Assembly: GCF_030463565.1 (NCBI RefSeq)
Contig: NC_134652.1
Span: 18,639,397 to 18,703,396 of the forward strand
Direction of reading: 5' to 3'
Length of the DNA: 64,000 bases
Source of the DNA: Pelecanus crispus
Lineage: Eukaryota; Chordata; Aves; Pelecaniformes; Pelecanidae
Each line of letters opens with the position of its first letter. Position 1 is the first letter of the stretch. Both the position numbers and the translations under genes were made by a program. Below the pieces are notes generated by a model that ran no database searches, was not told where the DNA came from, and worked only from the letters and a program-made list of their open reading frames with translations. This document shows positions 27,430 through 38,900 of the stretch, in pieces.

Positions 27430-27830
27430 GGTTATTTGCATACGTCAATAAATACTGCTGCGTCCTTCAGCAAGGTTAAAAAGACACCAGCCTTCACTCT
27501 TCTCCACCCCCTTTTCTATTAGGGGACCTTTAAAGGAGCCGGGTACCGATTTTTCCTCAATTAACAAACACGCTCTCAACTATTTACATTTATCAGAGAG
27601 AAAGCACACACGAAACCTCGCACTGATACGGAGCGGTTCTTAGCTGCACGATCGTTTTCTGGCCTTTTTCTGCCGCACAGCTCGCCGCTTGCTTAGGGCA
27701 GGAGACGCGATCGCAATGACCGGGGGCGGGGGGGTGCGGGGTGCGGAGACACGTTATGTACAAAGCCACCGACGGGTGCTGTATTTGCCTTCGGTGACCT
27801 TACGATCTTTCCGTGTAAAACGCTATTTTA
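27430..27830 (-). promoter_or_regulatory. CPEB3: Candidate internal CPEB3 promoter or enhancer upstream of exon 2
   Basis: This patch is richer in GC and CpG than the intron around it (27.6-27.83 kb, with GATCG, CGATCG and a G-rich run at 27721-27746 able to form a quadruplex). It contains an octamer ATTTGCAT (27434-27441) abutting TACGTCA (27441-27447, a CRE half-site). A good minus-strand donor, CAGG|GTGAGA near 27359, lies between it and exon 2, so an alternative 5' UTR exon is possible. Promoter function is inference. Confidence 0.4.
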
Positions 27831-29669
27831 CATCAAAGCAGTCCTTCGCTTAAAGGTATTTCTTTCTACTCGCTATATTTCTCTACATATGAAATCATCA
27901 GCGATGTGTTCGTTGGAAAAAAGAAGGTCAAAATGAACAGATCTGGGACTAGAATGTTTCTGATGCTTTCACAATGAAAAATAAAAATGGGCCAAATTGA
28001 AATATCTACAACAGAGACATGCCACATTGTAAAAGCCATCTTTATATGCACAAGACAGACTAGTGATGCAAATTATTTGCTAAATCAATACCTAAGTTTA
28101 AACTTTAAAAAGAAAATGTGCGTAGAATGGTTGAGTCTTACATCTGCAAGAAATGGCACTTCATATGAAATAGGACAGATCATATAATTTGATTATTATT
28201 TTGAAACACAACAATACTAATGCATATATAGACATCAATGAACAGCAATTGTATGAAACTAGAACAGGAGCCTCCACATTTTGCAGACTTTTAGTCAATT
28301 GAAGAGATCGTTCTAAATCTCAAAAGTATTTTAAATGAGCCAAAAATCACTTACTTTAATTTGAGTAACTATGTCAAAGATGGTCATCACTGAATACCTA
28401 ATTGCATTTGAGTTACTCATATGACACGTACATTCGTAAGATTGCATTTTTTAGGATTGTTATTTTAATGTAACAAAGTAAAGTTAAGCCAAATCAATTA
28501 ACTGTTTAAGAAAGGTCGCAAAGAGTGAAATGTATGACCCTCCTTTCTTTTCTGACACTAACAGTTTTCAGATGGTCCATGTGCATCTTTAACACTCTCT
28601 GTTTCTTTCTTTCTTTTAAATCTCTTATGAGCTATACACACACATTTTAGTTAAAATGAATGTCAGGACAGGTTTCTGCTACCAATTAAGTTACTGCTCA
28701 TGCTCCCTATTATTTACCTGTTCAACATGTAAACTGAACAGTATAGGGTTCATGAACAGGCTATGCAGTGAGACAACATTAAGGCAAGTTCCTGAGAAGA
28801 ATGGAGTAAACTATTGCATCGGTAACAGACAGCTCTGCTGCTGGGGGTGCAGAAAACCTTGTAAGGCACTTCAAAGCAATACTGCAGTAAGCCATAATAT
28901 ATGAAGCTCTGTGTAGCTTGCCATTAGCTTAATTTCTATCAAAATCACTATTACTCCTAAGGCTACATAAAATCACTGATGATTCCACATCAGAGAGAGA
29001 AAAAGATTATATTTATCCCTCCCCTGGTTCTGAGCTACCAGTACAAAAATATATTTAGAGAGAAAAGCATAGCAGCCAAAATGTTACAATTCTGTCGTCA
29101 ATAAAGTATATTTAAATCAGTTAGTCACCAGGTTATCTACAGTGGCTAGCACAGCAGTCGCTTCAAATATGTACCTTGACTTAGATAGTTGTTTTTGAAC
29201 TTTATCCTAAGGACTGTAATCCACATTCATTTTCATACTGCTTCTTAAAGGTTAAAAAAAAAAAATCACTGCAGAATTCAACCCTCTTGTCAAGGTCAAG
29301 ACCTACCTTTAATGAATGAAGCCAGTCTGAATGGAAAAACACTGGATAATAAATGACTTTGAAAGACAGGCCAGCCAATGTCTAATGTTGGACCAATATG
29401 CAGTACCTCTTGATTATTTTCTGGTGTAAGTATTTGTACAAATTTACAATCCAGTACAGGAAATCTATATCCCCATAGCAATACCAGCTCCGTTTGCATG
29501 CAGTAACCCACGCAGTCAACACAGAAATTTTTAAGGAACAGTTACCTTTGGATTTTCTGTATTTAAAGGTCAACAAAATGACAGTATATTTATTTTCTTC
29601 TTTCAGGTTTGGTATATGACAAATAGTCGACCACTCTGGCAAGAGCACTTTGACAACTGGAAGCTTTCC

Positions 29670-29705
29670 GCGCATGCGCTCCCAAGGAATCATGGGGTTT
29701 GAAGT
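29670..29705 (-). promoter_or_regulatory. NRF1 palindrome plus ZNF143-like site, isolated promoter module
   Basis: GCGCATGCGC at 29670-29679 is a perfect NRF1 core. Next to it, on the minus strand, ACTTCAAACCCCATGATTCC (29705-29686) matches about 14 of 20 positions of the ZNF143/SBS motif ACTACAACTCCCAGCATGCC. The pair, six bases apart, is typical of housekeeping promoters, yet it sits in AT-rich intron with no CpG island. Strong donors lie on both sides (minus AAAG|GTAACT near 29549 and AAAG|GTAGGT near 29308; plus AAA|GTGAGT near 29861). Confidence 0.45.
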
Positions 29706-30723
29706 CTTATCTATAGATGGCATTTCACTGCTGCCTATCCTGAAAGGAAGGGGGAACCAAAGGAAAAAAAAATACGTGCACGTTCCCTCTTTCCAGGGAA
29801 AACTGCTGCAATCTGAAACACCAGCTCTGAGAAAATAAATATCTGTCAGTTTGGGCTGAAAGTGAGTAGTTAAATAAGAGCTTTTAACAGTTTAATTTAT
29901 AAGCCCAGATCAAATAGCTACCTATTCAGAACAACAATCGCTAGACAAAGAAATAGTTCTAGTATTTCCAAACTTCCTTCCAAACTCCAGACTTCTAGTA
30001 TAAGAAATTAATTATAAGCTCATATGAGCTATAAAATATACAGCTATTGCAAAGGAGATTGTGTCATCCTGCTTAGCTGAAGAAAATATTAAATAATCAC
30101 CTGTCATAATATAATTTCAAAAAACATTCTGCAACTCAAACACCAACAGGTCAAGTATGAGAATTTAAAAAAAAAAAAAAAAATCAAAATCAGCACGGAG
30201 GCAAAAAGTTGTACTATTTGGATAGTTTCCAATTTCCAAGTTACCACTTTTTCATTACTGAGTTACTGTTACTACACCGAAAATTCTACCAAAAAATAAG
30301 CTACTCAGAAAAAAGGAAGGTACAAATTTTACTATTTAACATTTCATCTACTCTGTACACTGTGGTTCCACATTTCAACTACCTCCCTTCCACTATGCAG
30401 TATCCACATATCTCCAACCTCCATACCAACACACAGCCTGACAGGAGTTCCTCTCGTAAGATATTAATATTTTGATGATTAGTGTAGGTCAGATAAAGTT
30501 TTCAGAATTTCATTTACTGGCACTTGTGTTCTGTCTTGTACTGGTCCATGAATTATTCTGGGTATTTATTCTGGGTAACCACTCGTAATACTAATTATTC
30601 AGGACCAAATACTAATGCTTATATGGAAATTACATAGTTGAAATCAGAAATGTGAACATATCAGTGTTTAATAAAATTGCAGGCTGCTTTTTCAAAGGAT
30701 GAAATATGCATAGCTTTATGGGT

Positions 30724-30737
30724 GAGAGAGAGAGAGA
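30724..30737. repeat. (GA)7 microsatellite
   Basis: Seven GA units in CPEB3 intron 1. Confidence 0.9.
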
Positions 30738-32823
30738 TGACCAAAGCTGAGAAAGATAAATTAGGGCAGCTGAAAATCAGTTGTTAAAATACTTACGTCT
30801 CTGCTGTCTACAGTCTGTTTATGTTGGACTGTATGGTCTGCCTGCCTTAAATCAATGTTGTAATTAAGAGTTTCTCAACACTTGCTCTAACCTGTTTGTG
30901 CTACTCTGAATCATTAAGGGCAGGAAAACTGCTTTCTTACAGCAGTTGAAAATACCTCATTTGTTGAAATATCCCAGCTAGCACAGGGCTGGCTCTAGGC
31001 GTTCTATACCCCTCCCTTATGTCCCTATTTACTTCTGGGTTATTACTTTTCAGATGATTTGATGATTCATGTGGAAGGGACCATACCTTTGCTGTCAGTT
31101 CTTCCCAGGAGACAGCTTCACTTCGTAGATCAATTATTAAGACAAGGGGAGTGCTCATTCCAATATTCACAAATGGAGAAGCACTCCAGAACCAAAGAAA
31201 ATCAGGACATAAAGACAGTTTTTGATCAACTAGCCACTAGAAGAAAAACATTTTTTTGTTTTTACCAGCCAACTCTTTCGTAACTGGAAGTTAAAAGATA
31301 ATAACAACAGCTGTATCAGAACACAAGAGCTTAATTCAATCTGGTATCTGAATTACTTGACCTGGGCCAGCTCCAAAGAAACAAATGTAAGAAAGGCCCA
31401 AATAAGCCTAGCTAACTCAATTAACATTGTATTGAGTGTATTTTTATTTTATGAAATTCATTATGAAACAACTGAAGCCTACTATAACTAACAAACCATG
31501 CTAGTCTTTTTGCCAGCAAGTGAATATTCCAACGAGCTTCAAGGTTAAAATGAAGTGTTATGTTACTGAAAAAATGAGGTTTTTGTAGAAACATTTTTGT
31601 CAGTTTAGAAATGTTTCATTTCAGCTTAATTGAGGGCTCCTTGTCTTTTAAAAGATGGAATCAAGTAGATTAAAAACACCTAACTGATCTTGTAATTTAT
31701 GTATTACTATCATAGCAGCTAAAATGCAGTTTTGCCAAAATAGAATACTTTCATATTGCCAGGTTACTTAGCTTTGTTGAAAACAGTAAATAATTCCAAC
31801 AGTCTTAATGTTGTCAGATCAAAAGAACTGTATTAAGGTACTGCTTCTTCATTATTCGGCCTCTTTTTCAGGTCTTGCTGAAATGGTCAGATAAATATTT
31901 AATATACCTCCACATTATTCTTACAGTAATTGCTTGTCAACTTCTTTTTAAGCTTAAATCTGTATAAATTTGTTATCAAACAATTTAGTATTTTAAAAGT
32001 TGATCTTTTGACATAAATCTGATAGCCAAATTTAGGGCTCAATGTTAAGCCCTAAATAGCTTATATTGTTTTTTGTGATTTTCATTAAGTTCTGTACTTG
32101 CCTTCAAATGTGCGTTTTTTTTAAATTCAAAACGGCTGCCATCTCCAGTTAGTATCAGTGAGGCTGAACTCAGTCAAATCTCAATTAGTAGCAATCATTT
32201 TCCCTCACTTTGCATTGGTGAAAGGGAGTCTGTTCCCAGGAGACTTCTCTCTGGGCTCAAATGCAGCTACTAGCAGATGAAGGCAAGAGAGGACAGAGTG
32301 AGACAGTGCAATGAACATCATGGAGACAGATGGAAGGAACAAAAAAGAATCTATTAAGGAATGATATGGAAAGCAATAGTTTTAAAAATGAAAAAACTGC
32401 AAGAGGCAACCTGTGATTTATAGTGGAAATTGCCAATGCAGAGAAGGAAACATAAAAAGTGGAAAGAAAATGAAGAGAAAAAGGGGATGAGGGAGAGTGA
32501 ATTGAAGGAGGAGATTGCTGGGGAGAATAAAGTAAGCATTTGAATAGAGCAGCTGCATATCCGGTCTTGTTAAGGGGAGGAGATGAGGATGGAATGACAA
32601 CTCTCGCTCTGTCAGGGAATAAGGAGGTTTTTTCCTAAAATTTAGAAACCGTTGGTTATATATGTATTTTAGGATCACACTTTGATTCTGAGAAGAGCAG
32701 ACAAATGGAGAACACATACTCCAAGCTGTCCAACAAACTCCTGAACTTAATAAAAAGGCATAAATCGGTTTTTAAATTTCAGCATCTTTAAGCTATTTAT
32801 GGGATGTTAAGAGATCTGCCATT

Positions 32824-33100
32824 ATAGAATCATAGAATCGTTCAAGTTGGGAGGGACCTTTAAAGGTCATCCAATCCAACCTCCCTGCAATGAGCAGGGA
32901 CATCTTTAACTAGATCAGGTTGCTCAGAGCCCCGTCCAACCTGACCTTGAATGTTTCCAGGGATGGGGCATCTACCACTTCTCTGGGCAACCTGTTTGTG
33001 TTTCACCACCCTAATTGTAAGAAATTTCTTCCTTATATCCAATCTAAATGTACCCTCTTTCAGTTTAAAACCATTACCCCTTGTCCTATCATATTTTTAT
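32824..33100 (-). mobile_element. CR1 LINE fragment, 5'-truncated, minus strand
   Basis: On the plus strand it begins ATAGAATCATAGAATCG, the reverse complement of the avian CR1 3' terminal repeat. It continues with GGGAGGGACCTTTAAAGGTCATC, 'caacctgaccttgaatgtttccagggatgggg', 'cttctctgggcaacctgttt' and 'ttccttatatccaatctaaa', all standard CR1 3' region blocks in reverse order. It ends after 'ccccttgtcctatc', so it is a short 5'-truncated copy with no intact coding capacity. It is in the sense orientation relative to CPEB3. Confidence 0.92.
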
Positions 33101-33130
33101 GTATCCTATTATGTTTTAATAGTTCATATT

Positions 33131-33150
33131 GGGGGGGGGGGGGGGGGGGG
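33131..33150. repeat. Run of 20 G
   Basis: An uninterrupted plus-strand G20 lies about 30 bases beyond the 5' break of the CR1 fragment. It can form a G-quadruplex. The length may vary between individuals or assemblies. Confidence 0.9.
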
Positions 33151-35414
33151 AAGATGTCCAAACCTACCAGGTGTTCACTGTTTAACCTGACATTCAAGTT
33201 TTGTCCAGTCTTGTCATGCCTCCCTGTGCCAGTGGTAGAGCAAAGCAGCAGCATTCGTCACAGACTGTTCTTCAGCCTCAAATGGTAGCCAAGTGATCCT
33301 GGGTTCTGGTTACATTTCTTCAGGTAAGTATTGTTCACAGCCATTATTACTCATCATGACCTCATAGCTTTATTCTAAATGGCAGGCAACTAGCATATCC
33401 TTCCCACTCCAAAGCAAAAATAGAGAAATTGTACAAATCACATACTCCTAGGAATAAAACCACCTTCCCTATTTCCATTTGTAAAGTTTGAGAATAAATA
33501 CATAAAATGTAAGCATTTGGCTAGTCTAGCTGATTGGTGCTCTGGCCAATAGACAATTCACTTATTCCAGACCAAGATTAGGAACCAGAAACTCTGATAT
33601 CTAATATTGCTCTTATGTTTCATGAACAGCTGTAACTGGGACAGTGTGTATTAGGTTCTCTTCCAGGAAGTCATGCCCATATGGTTTACTCAGGCTACTG
33701 TACATCCAAGACTTCTCAGCAGTGCAAGCAAAACCAAATTTTAGTGTCTCGAGAATAAGTACAAAATAAATTTTCTGGGACAGGATATCAGCATGATGCC
33801 TTCTTCCTACCTGCATCTATACATACTTCCTGTAAAGAACATTTACATCACCGTAACTACTTTAGCATTCCTGTTTATGATATTTGTAGCAGTTAGAAAA
33901 TAAACAACACCCTCCCTACTCTATACATATAATACAGCTTACAAGTCCAAGTCCAGATATGTTACAAGCATTTTACAACACTTTTCTCTCAACAAAGACT
34001 CTAAAAACCAGACTGATCTTTCCTTAGCTAAGGCAGCAGAGTCAAAGAATCCAGTATATTCACTAAAGTCTCCTTCCTCTTCTACCTGATCTCTATAGTC
34101 ATGTATATCCACCACACAAATACTACTTGTCTCAACAAAGAAAAGATGTAGGTTGATGCAGCTGTACGATTGTGGGCTTGGCCCCGTAAATTACTACCTT
34201 GTACGGCAACTGCAGTATAACAAAGTTGTAATTTACACAAGGTATGAGGGACTAGGTACACGTAACAAAACTTATTACAAGAGCTATTTGTTAAAAACAT
34301 ACAGACATATGTATTTATATATAACCTGAAAAGGAAAATTCAAAGTTGATCTTTACTAACCAACCTTCCCAAGAATCTGGAACGTCACAACTGCCTCTGA
34401 AAAGTAAGATCTTGCCCTTTGCTTGGGGAACATGACATTATGCAGAACCTTTACATACATGCAAATATGCATACACTTGGACTGAGAAGAGTGGGAGAAC
34501 AGACACCCCTGATGGAGATAAACAGGAAGGCAACTTCTCTCCAGGTGCTATCCACCTCTTTGTTCTATAAAGGCTTTTCAGCTTCTAAATCTCCAGTTGC
34601 ACAGGCTGCGATGCTCTGTATGGACTTCAGAACATATAACAAAATTTAAAAGCACTTTAGAAGGATTTTTTTCCCATTAAGAAGCACGCCTACAAACTGA
34701 AATCAGAGCATTGGCATTACCACCAGCCGTCCCACGCCTCACTCGCTGACAGAAGCTAGTGGCCACCAGGCCTCCATCAAGCACGAAGGGCCACTTACAA
34801 GGGCGCCGGCTGCTTGTCCTTGTCATTGCCAACAAGCCCACAGAAACGGATTATTCCCTTCCGCCGTGCCGGCCACCGCCCTCCTCGGCAGCGTGGCCGG
34901 GGCAGGCACCTGGCCAGGTGCCCTCTTCCCTCGGGCCTCTCCGCCCCAAGGGCAGGTCCCGGGGAGGCCGGCCGGCCGAGCAGGGGGCGGGAGCCGCCTG
35001 CACCTGTTCGGCAGGCGAGGGAATGGCGGGGGTGCGCAGGAGGGCGCTCCTTCCCTGAGGGGGCCCCACGCCCTGCGTGAGCGGGGAGGGGGCAGAGGAG
35101 GCGGCGGCCCGGCCTCCCCTCCCTCCCTCCCTGCGCCTGCGAGGAGGGGCGGCCGGCGGCAGGAGCGGGGCTGCGCCGCCCCCCTCACGCGCCGCGGAGG
35201 GCAACGGTCGCTGCGCGAGGAGGCGGGCGGTGGCGCGAGCGCCCTTCCCACTCCCCCGCCCCTTCAGGCCCTCGGGGGAACCTGGGCAGGGACGGCGGCG
35301 GGGGAGGGGGGCGAGGCGCGGCAGCCGCGGCGGAGGCCGCGGGGCCGGGCCGGGGGCTGAGCTTCCCCCCGTGCGCGCCAGCGCGGCCGTCCCGCCACCA
35401 CCGCGTTCCCCTAC

Positions 35415-35550
35415 CTGCCCCACGCGCGGTGCCGGGCAGCGGCTACGCGAGGGCGGCGAGGAGAGGCACGGGGAGGGGAGAGGGCGCGGCGCGGGGAGAG
35501 GGCGGGCGGCGCCCCCCGACGGACCTTTAAACTCCCGGCGGCGGCGGCAG
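35415..35550 (-). other. CPEB3: Candidate CPEB3 exon 1 (5' UTR)
   Basis: On the minus strand GGGGCAG|GTAGGG is a good donor with GT at 35414-35413. An exon of roughly 130-150 nt between it and the promoter motifs fits the head-to-head layout known in mammals. Two other donors could serve instead: CTT|GTAAGT at 34798 and GAG|GTAGGT at 35656. The choice among them is inference. Confidence 0.4.
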
Positions 35551-35660
35551 GACTACGCTTCCCAGCGTGCCGCGGGGCCGCCCCCGGTTGCCCGGCGCAG
35601 GCGCGCTGCGGCGAGTGGGCGGTGGTGACGGCGTCGCGGCTGCGCTCGGCACCTACCTCA
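35540..35660. promoter_or_regulatory. Shared bidirectional promoter core, CPEB3 / MARCHF5
   Basis: ACTACGCTTCCCAGCGTGC (35552-35570) is a close match to the ZNF143/SBS motif. GCGCAGGCGC (35595-35604) is an NRF1-type site. No canonical TATA box is evident. Both motifs are typical of divergent CpG-island promoters. The MARCHF5 start codon lies about 340 bases to the right, and in human the two genes also start within a very short distance of each other. Confidence 0.65.
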
Positions 35661-35944
35661 CAGAGGCGTCGCGGCCGCCGCTTCTCACCCCGGCAGCGCG
35701 GCGGCCCGGGCCGCGCAGCTTTTGCGTGCGGCTCCGTCCCGCCTCAGCGGCCGGTCCTCCGCTTCGTCCCCTCCCGTTGAAGGAGGGGCCGCCGCGGCTG
35801 GCTGGCGGGAGGGCGGTTTCGCTGCCTGCCCTCTCGCTTCCCTTCTCCTGCTGCCACACGCGTGACGCGCGGCTTCGTCGGCGCCGGGGCCGCCTTTGTC
35901 AGGCTCCGGGCCCTCGGCTAGGCCCGCTCCTCCTCCCGGGAGCC

Positions 35945-35988
35945 ATGTCCGAGCAGACGGGCTTGGCCCTACCGCAGACCATGGACAG
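35945..35988 (+). CDS. MARCHF5: MARCHF5 coding exon 1
   Basis: ATG at 35945 opens 14 codons (MSEQTGLALPQTMD) plus two bases AG, then donor GTACGG. Exon 2 supplies the A that completes Arg15. The N-terminus differs from the mammalian one, which is three residues shorter and reads MPDQALQQMLDR, but both end in DR just before the RING-CH Cys. A second in-frame ATG codes for Met13. The first ATG sits in GGGAGCCATGT, a context weaker at +4 than consensus but with a purine-rich upstream. Confidence 0.9.
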
Positions 35989-38900
35989 GTACGGGGAGGG
36001 CCCGGCGCTGGGGCGCGGCGGGAGGGGCCCGCCGGGGTGGGCGTGAGTCCCCCGGGCCGCCGGCGGCGGAGGGTCCGCGCCGCCCGTGGCCTGGTGCGGG
36101 CCGCGGGGGCGGTTGCGGGGGGCCGCTCCGGCGCGGGGCCCCCGCAGCCGCTGCTGGCGGGGGGCCGAGGCGCGGTGGTGGCCGGGCAGGGCCTGGGCCG
36201 GTGGCGCGGGTCCGGTTTCACTTTCTGGCTTCTGGAAACTTTGGTGGTCCGGGCGAAGCCGTGCCAGCTCTGTCGTAAATGAGCGCAAGGTGCCGTGGGC
36301 AGCAGTGTGGGGGGTGTGGAAGGGTCGCTGTGGCAGCGCTGGGGCAGGAGGAGGTGTGCCTGGGCTGAGTGGGGCAGAGTGGTGGAGGTCTGCAGAAGGC
36401 TGTCCGGTGTCTGTGGGTCTAGAGGATACTGTAGGTATGGAAAGCATTGGCACGCACGTAAAATAAGGCACCGAAAGACGACCAAAGCTTAACTGGCATT
36501 GTGTGTTTTGTTGCTGGTTTTATGATCTTTGAAGAAAGCCTACAATTGCTCTTTGGAGTGCTGTTGGAAAGTACAACCTAAAAACTACTGTGACTTAAGT
36601 GTAGGGGAGGAAAGACGCTTACTAACTCTTAAATTATTTTTATTACGGTTGTTTTCCCTTTATGCTTTTATTTGAATATGTAGCACTTTCACCCTTTTCT
36701 GCTGAGGGCTTAAGGTTCCTTACGTATAATTTTGAGTCATTCAGGAAGCCCATAAGACCCACCCCGATAAACAACAAAAACAGATTGGTAGCCTTTTATT
36801 GCAAGAGTTGTGATAGCCTGGTATTTCAGAAGGTGGGGACCGAAAAGGAATCAGGCTTCTGTTGATGAACCTGTCAAGCTTTCATCATAAGAAAGCAAAA
36901 AAAAAAAACCAAAACAAAAAAAACCCTGGTGTTTTTTTCCTTTCCAGGTCACCTCTAAGGAAAGAGGATTTAGCAAAATACAGGCTGTCGTCAGGCAAGT
37001 GATGGAGATATAAACTATGTGAGGCAGGGGCAGAACTTGTGCAGCCTGGAAGGTGAGGATGAGAAGTTTCAGTTTGATGTTGAAAGAGGATAAAAGTGAG
37101 TTGGGGAGGGAGGGGGATAAAGTTGTTTGTGTTTTAGAAAAAACGAAGACGTGAGAGATGACAATGGGATGATTTAGGTTATCTTTTAGAACAGTGCCTG
37201 TCAAGGAGACTAGCAGTCAGGAACAATAAGTGCATTTCCAAGAAGTAACAGGAAGGAGGTAGATTTTTAGAAATACTGTCAGGAAAGTATTCAGTTTGAT
37301 ATGCTTCCCATGAATGTAGGGAATAAAAGGGAAGAATTAAGGAAGACAAAAAGAATTGGGAGGATGATGATGATAGAACTATTGTGCAGGAGTAGGGGAA
37401 AAAAGAAGGAAAAGATCAGGAAGAGTGTTGCAGAATCAACTCCTCTGAAGCTAAATAAATCTCATCTTCATCCTGAAGTTTGTAGTCCAGTAATATGTAA
37501 TATTTTATGTTTGCGAGTTCTAGGAAACCATGATATTGTGAGTGGATTCCTTACTGCCTATGGCCGTTATATCATACCACGAAGTTCTTGTTCACCCTTT
37601 TGGGAAATGGCTGTAAGGTGGTGTTTATAATCTGTGGTGTGAACAACTATTAAATTAAACAGTTAATTAAAAAAGGGAAATTAGTTAACTGGTAGCCAAA
37701 ACAGTTTACTGGTCTTCAGTTGTTATGTGTAATGGATATGTGGGGTTTGATGTACATTTAATATTCTTGTATCCTTTCAGCTTTGTGAAATTGTAATTTG
37801 TATGTCTGGCCCTTTTCAAAGACTTTTTCCAGTAAACTTGGAGTAGCATAGTTGATATAACCTAAAACAATTGGAAGTGTCCCTGACTTGCTTCATAACA
37901 AGGACAGTGGGGGAAAAAGTTAAGTACCTAGGTAGCGTAAAAGGAAGTATGAAGAGAGACTGTGGCTTTCATCTGAGAATTTATTGGGCTCAGCATAGGA
38001 AACTTTGGATGAGAAGCGGTGAATGGAGTGGTCCGAAGGAGCCAAATATGTAGGATTTGAGTTTAATTCAGAGTGTAGTACAATACCAATAGGATTTTGG
38101 AGTAACAAAGACCTCAAAATGTGGTCAGTGTAAATAATTTTTCAGTTACGTATTGGGTTTATAGAGCGGGACATTGGAAGGAACCAGTTTTCATCCATCT
38201 CTTATTTCTGAAAGTCATACATAACTGTTTTCATGTTGTATGTAGTGATGATCAAGATAAACCTTCAATATTTCACATCAGGGGATGTAACCCATTAATG
38301 AATCAGCTGTAGGGATTCTGAGGGATCGAAATGCCTCTGCTGTCCTCTTACCTTTATTGCTCATGACAGTTGTTTTCCTGGGTAAGAGAAAAAAGTACGT
38401 ATGCAAAAGCTTAAGAGTAACTGTTAATGGATTATAACTTAACACAGAGTGCATATTTTTGAATCAAATTTGGATCTCTTGGTGGAGGATGCAGAAAATA
38501 GCTTTTCAGTGAATAAGATGTTAATTTGATTCTGATAGATAAGTCATTAGGAGGGGAAAAAATAGGATTTTCTTTTGTTTCCAGTACCTAGGTGGTCATG
38601 CTGAGAGTGGTGATGTACTGTTTTATCAGGATTAAGGTGTTGCTGCAGATCTGAATGTATGCGCTGCTTTGTATACAAGGGTCAGAGCTCTTATAGCAAG
38701 TTCTTCAATTATGTATTTGTGAGAGAGAACAGTTGGCTTCTTCTCTTGACTCTTTGATTGTACATCTGTATGACATACAGGTTTGGGTGGGGTTTTTTTC
38801 CTGAATAAAGCAATTTGGATTCCTCCAGTGTAAAGAGTGTCTTGATAGCATCTCAACATTGTTGCCCGGGATTCATCTTTCTTTTATGTATTTTGTGCTC

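Larger units (their letters stand above)
27017..35414 (-). other. CPEB3: CPEB3 intron 1 (5' UTR intron, about 8.4 kb)
   Basis: Non-coding sequence between the exon 2 acceptor and the CpG island. It holds a GC-rich candidate promoter patch at 27.4-27.83 kb, an isolated NRF1/ZNF143-like module at 29670-29705, an A run at about 30168-30183, a (GA)7 at 30724-30737, a CR1 fragment at 32.82-33.10 kb, and a run of 20 G at 33131-33150. I see no protein-coding exon. The exact right end depends on which exon 1 donor is used. Confidence 0.6.
1..35550 (-). other. CPEB3: CPEB3 gene, 5' part (transcription unit)
   Basis: Two coding exons on the minus strand (26106-27005 and 2434-2593) encode a protein I recognise as CPEB3. 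The family binds cytoplasmic polyadenylation elements in mRNA 3' UTRs and controls translation, notably at synapses. Transcription runs from the CpG island near 35.5 kb leftwards. The remaining exons (linker, two RRMs, C-terminal zinc-binding domain) are not in the window; I looked for the next exon in 1-2433 and did not find it. The right-hand boundary is inferred from the promoter motifs and the head-to-head position of MARCHF5, and may be off by a few hundred bases. Confidence 0.9.
34800..36230. promoter_or_regulatory. CpG island between CPEB3 and MARCHF5
   Basis: About 1.4 kb of strongly GC- and CpG-rich sequence stands out sharply from the AT-rich flanks. It contains the first coding exon of MARCHF5 and presumably exon 1 of CPEB3. 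Long open frames in all six phases here are a by-product of the base composition and do not resemble proteins I know. Confidence 0.93.

Noticed and set aside
34823..36485. Several open frames of 100-266 codons on both strands rich in Arg, Gly, Pro and Ala
   Set aside because: They overlap in all phases within the CpG island; high GC lowers stop-codon frequency. None has a recognisable domain, and the real coding exon there is only 44 nt.
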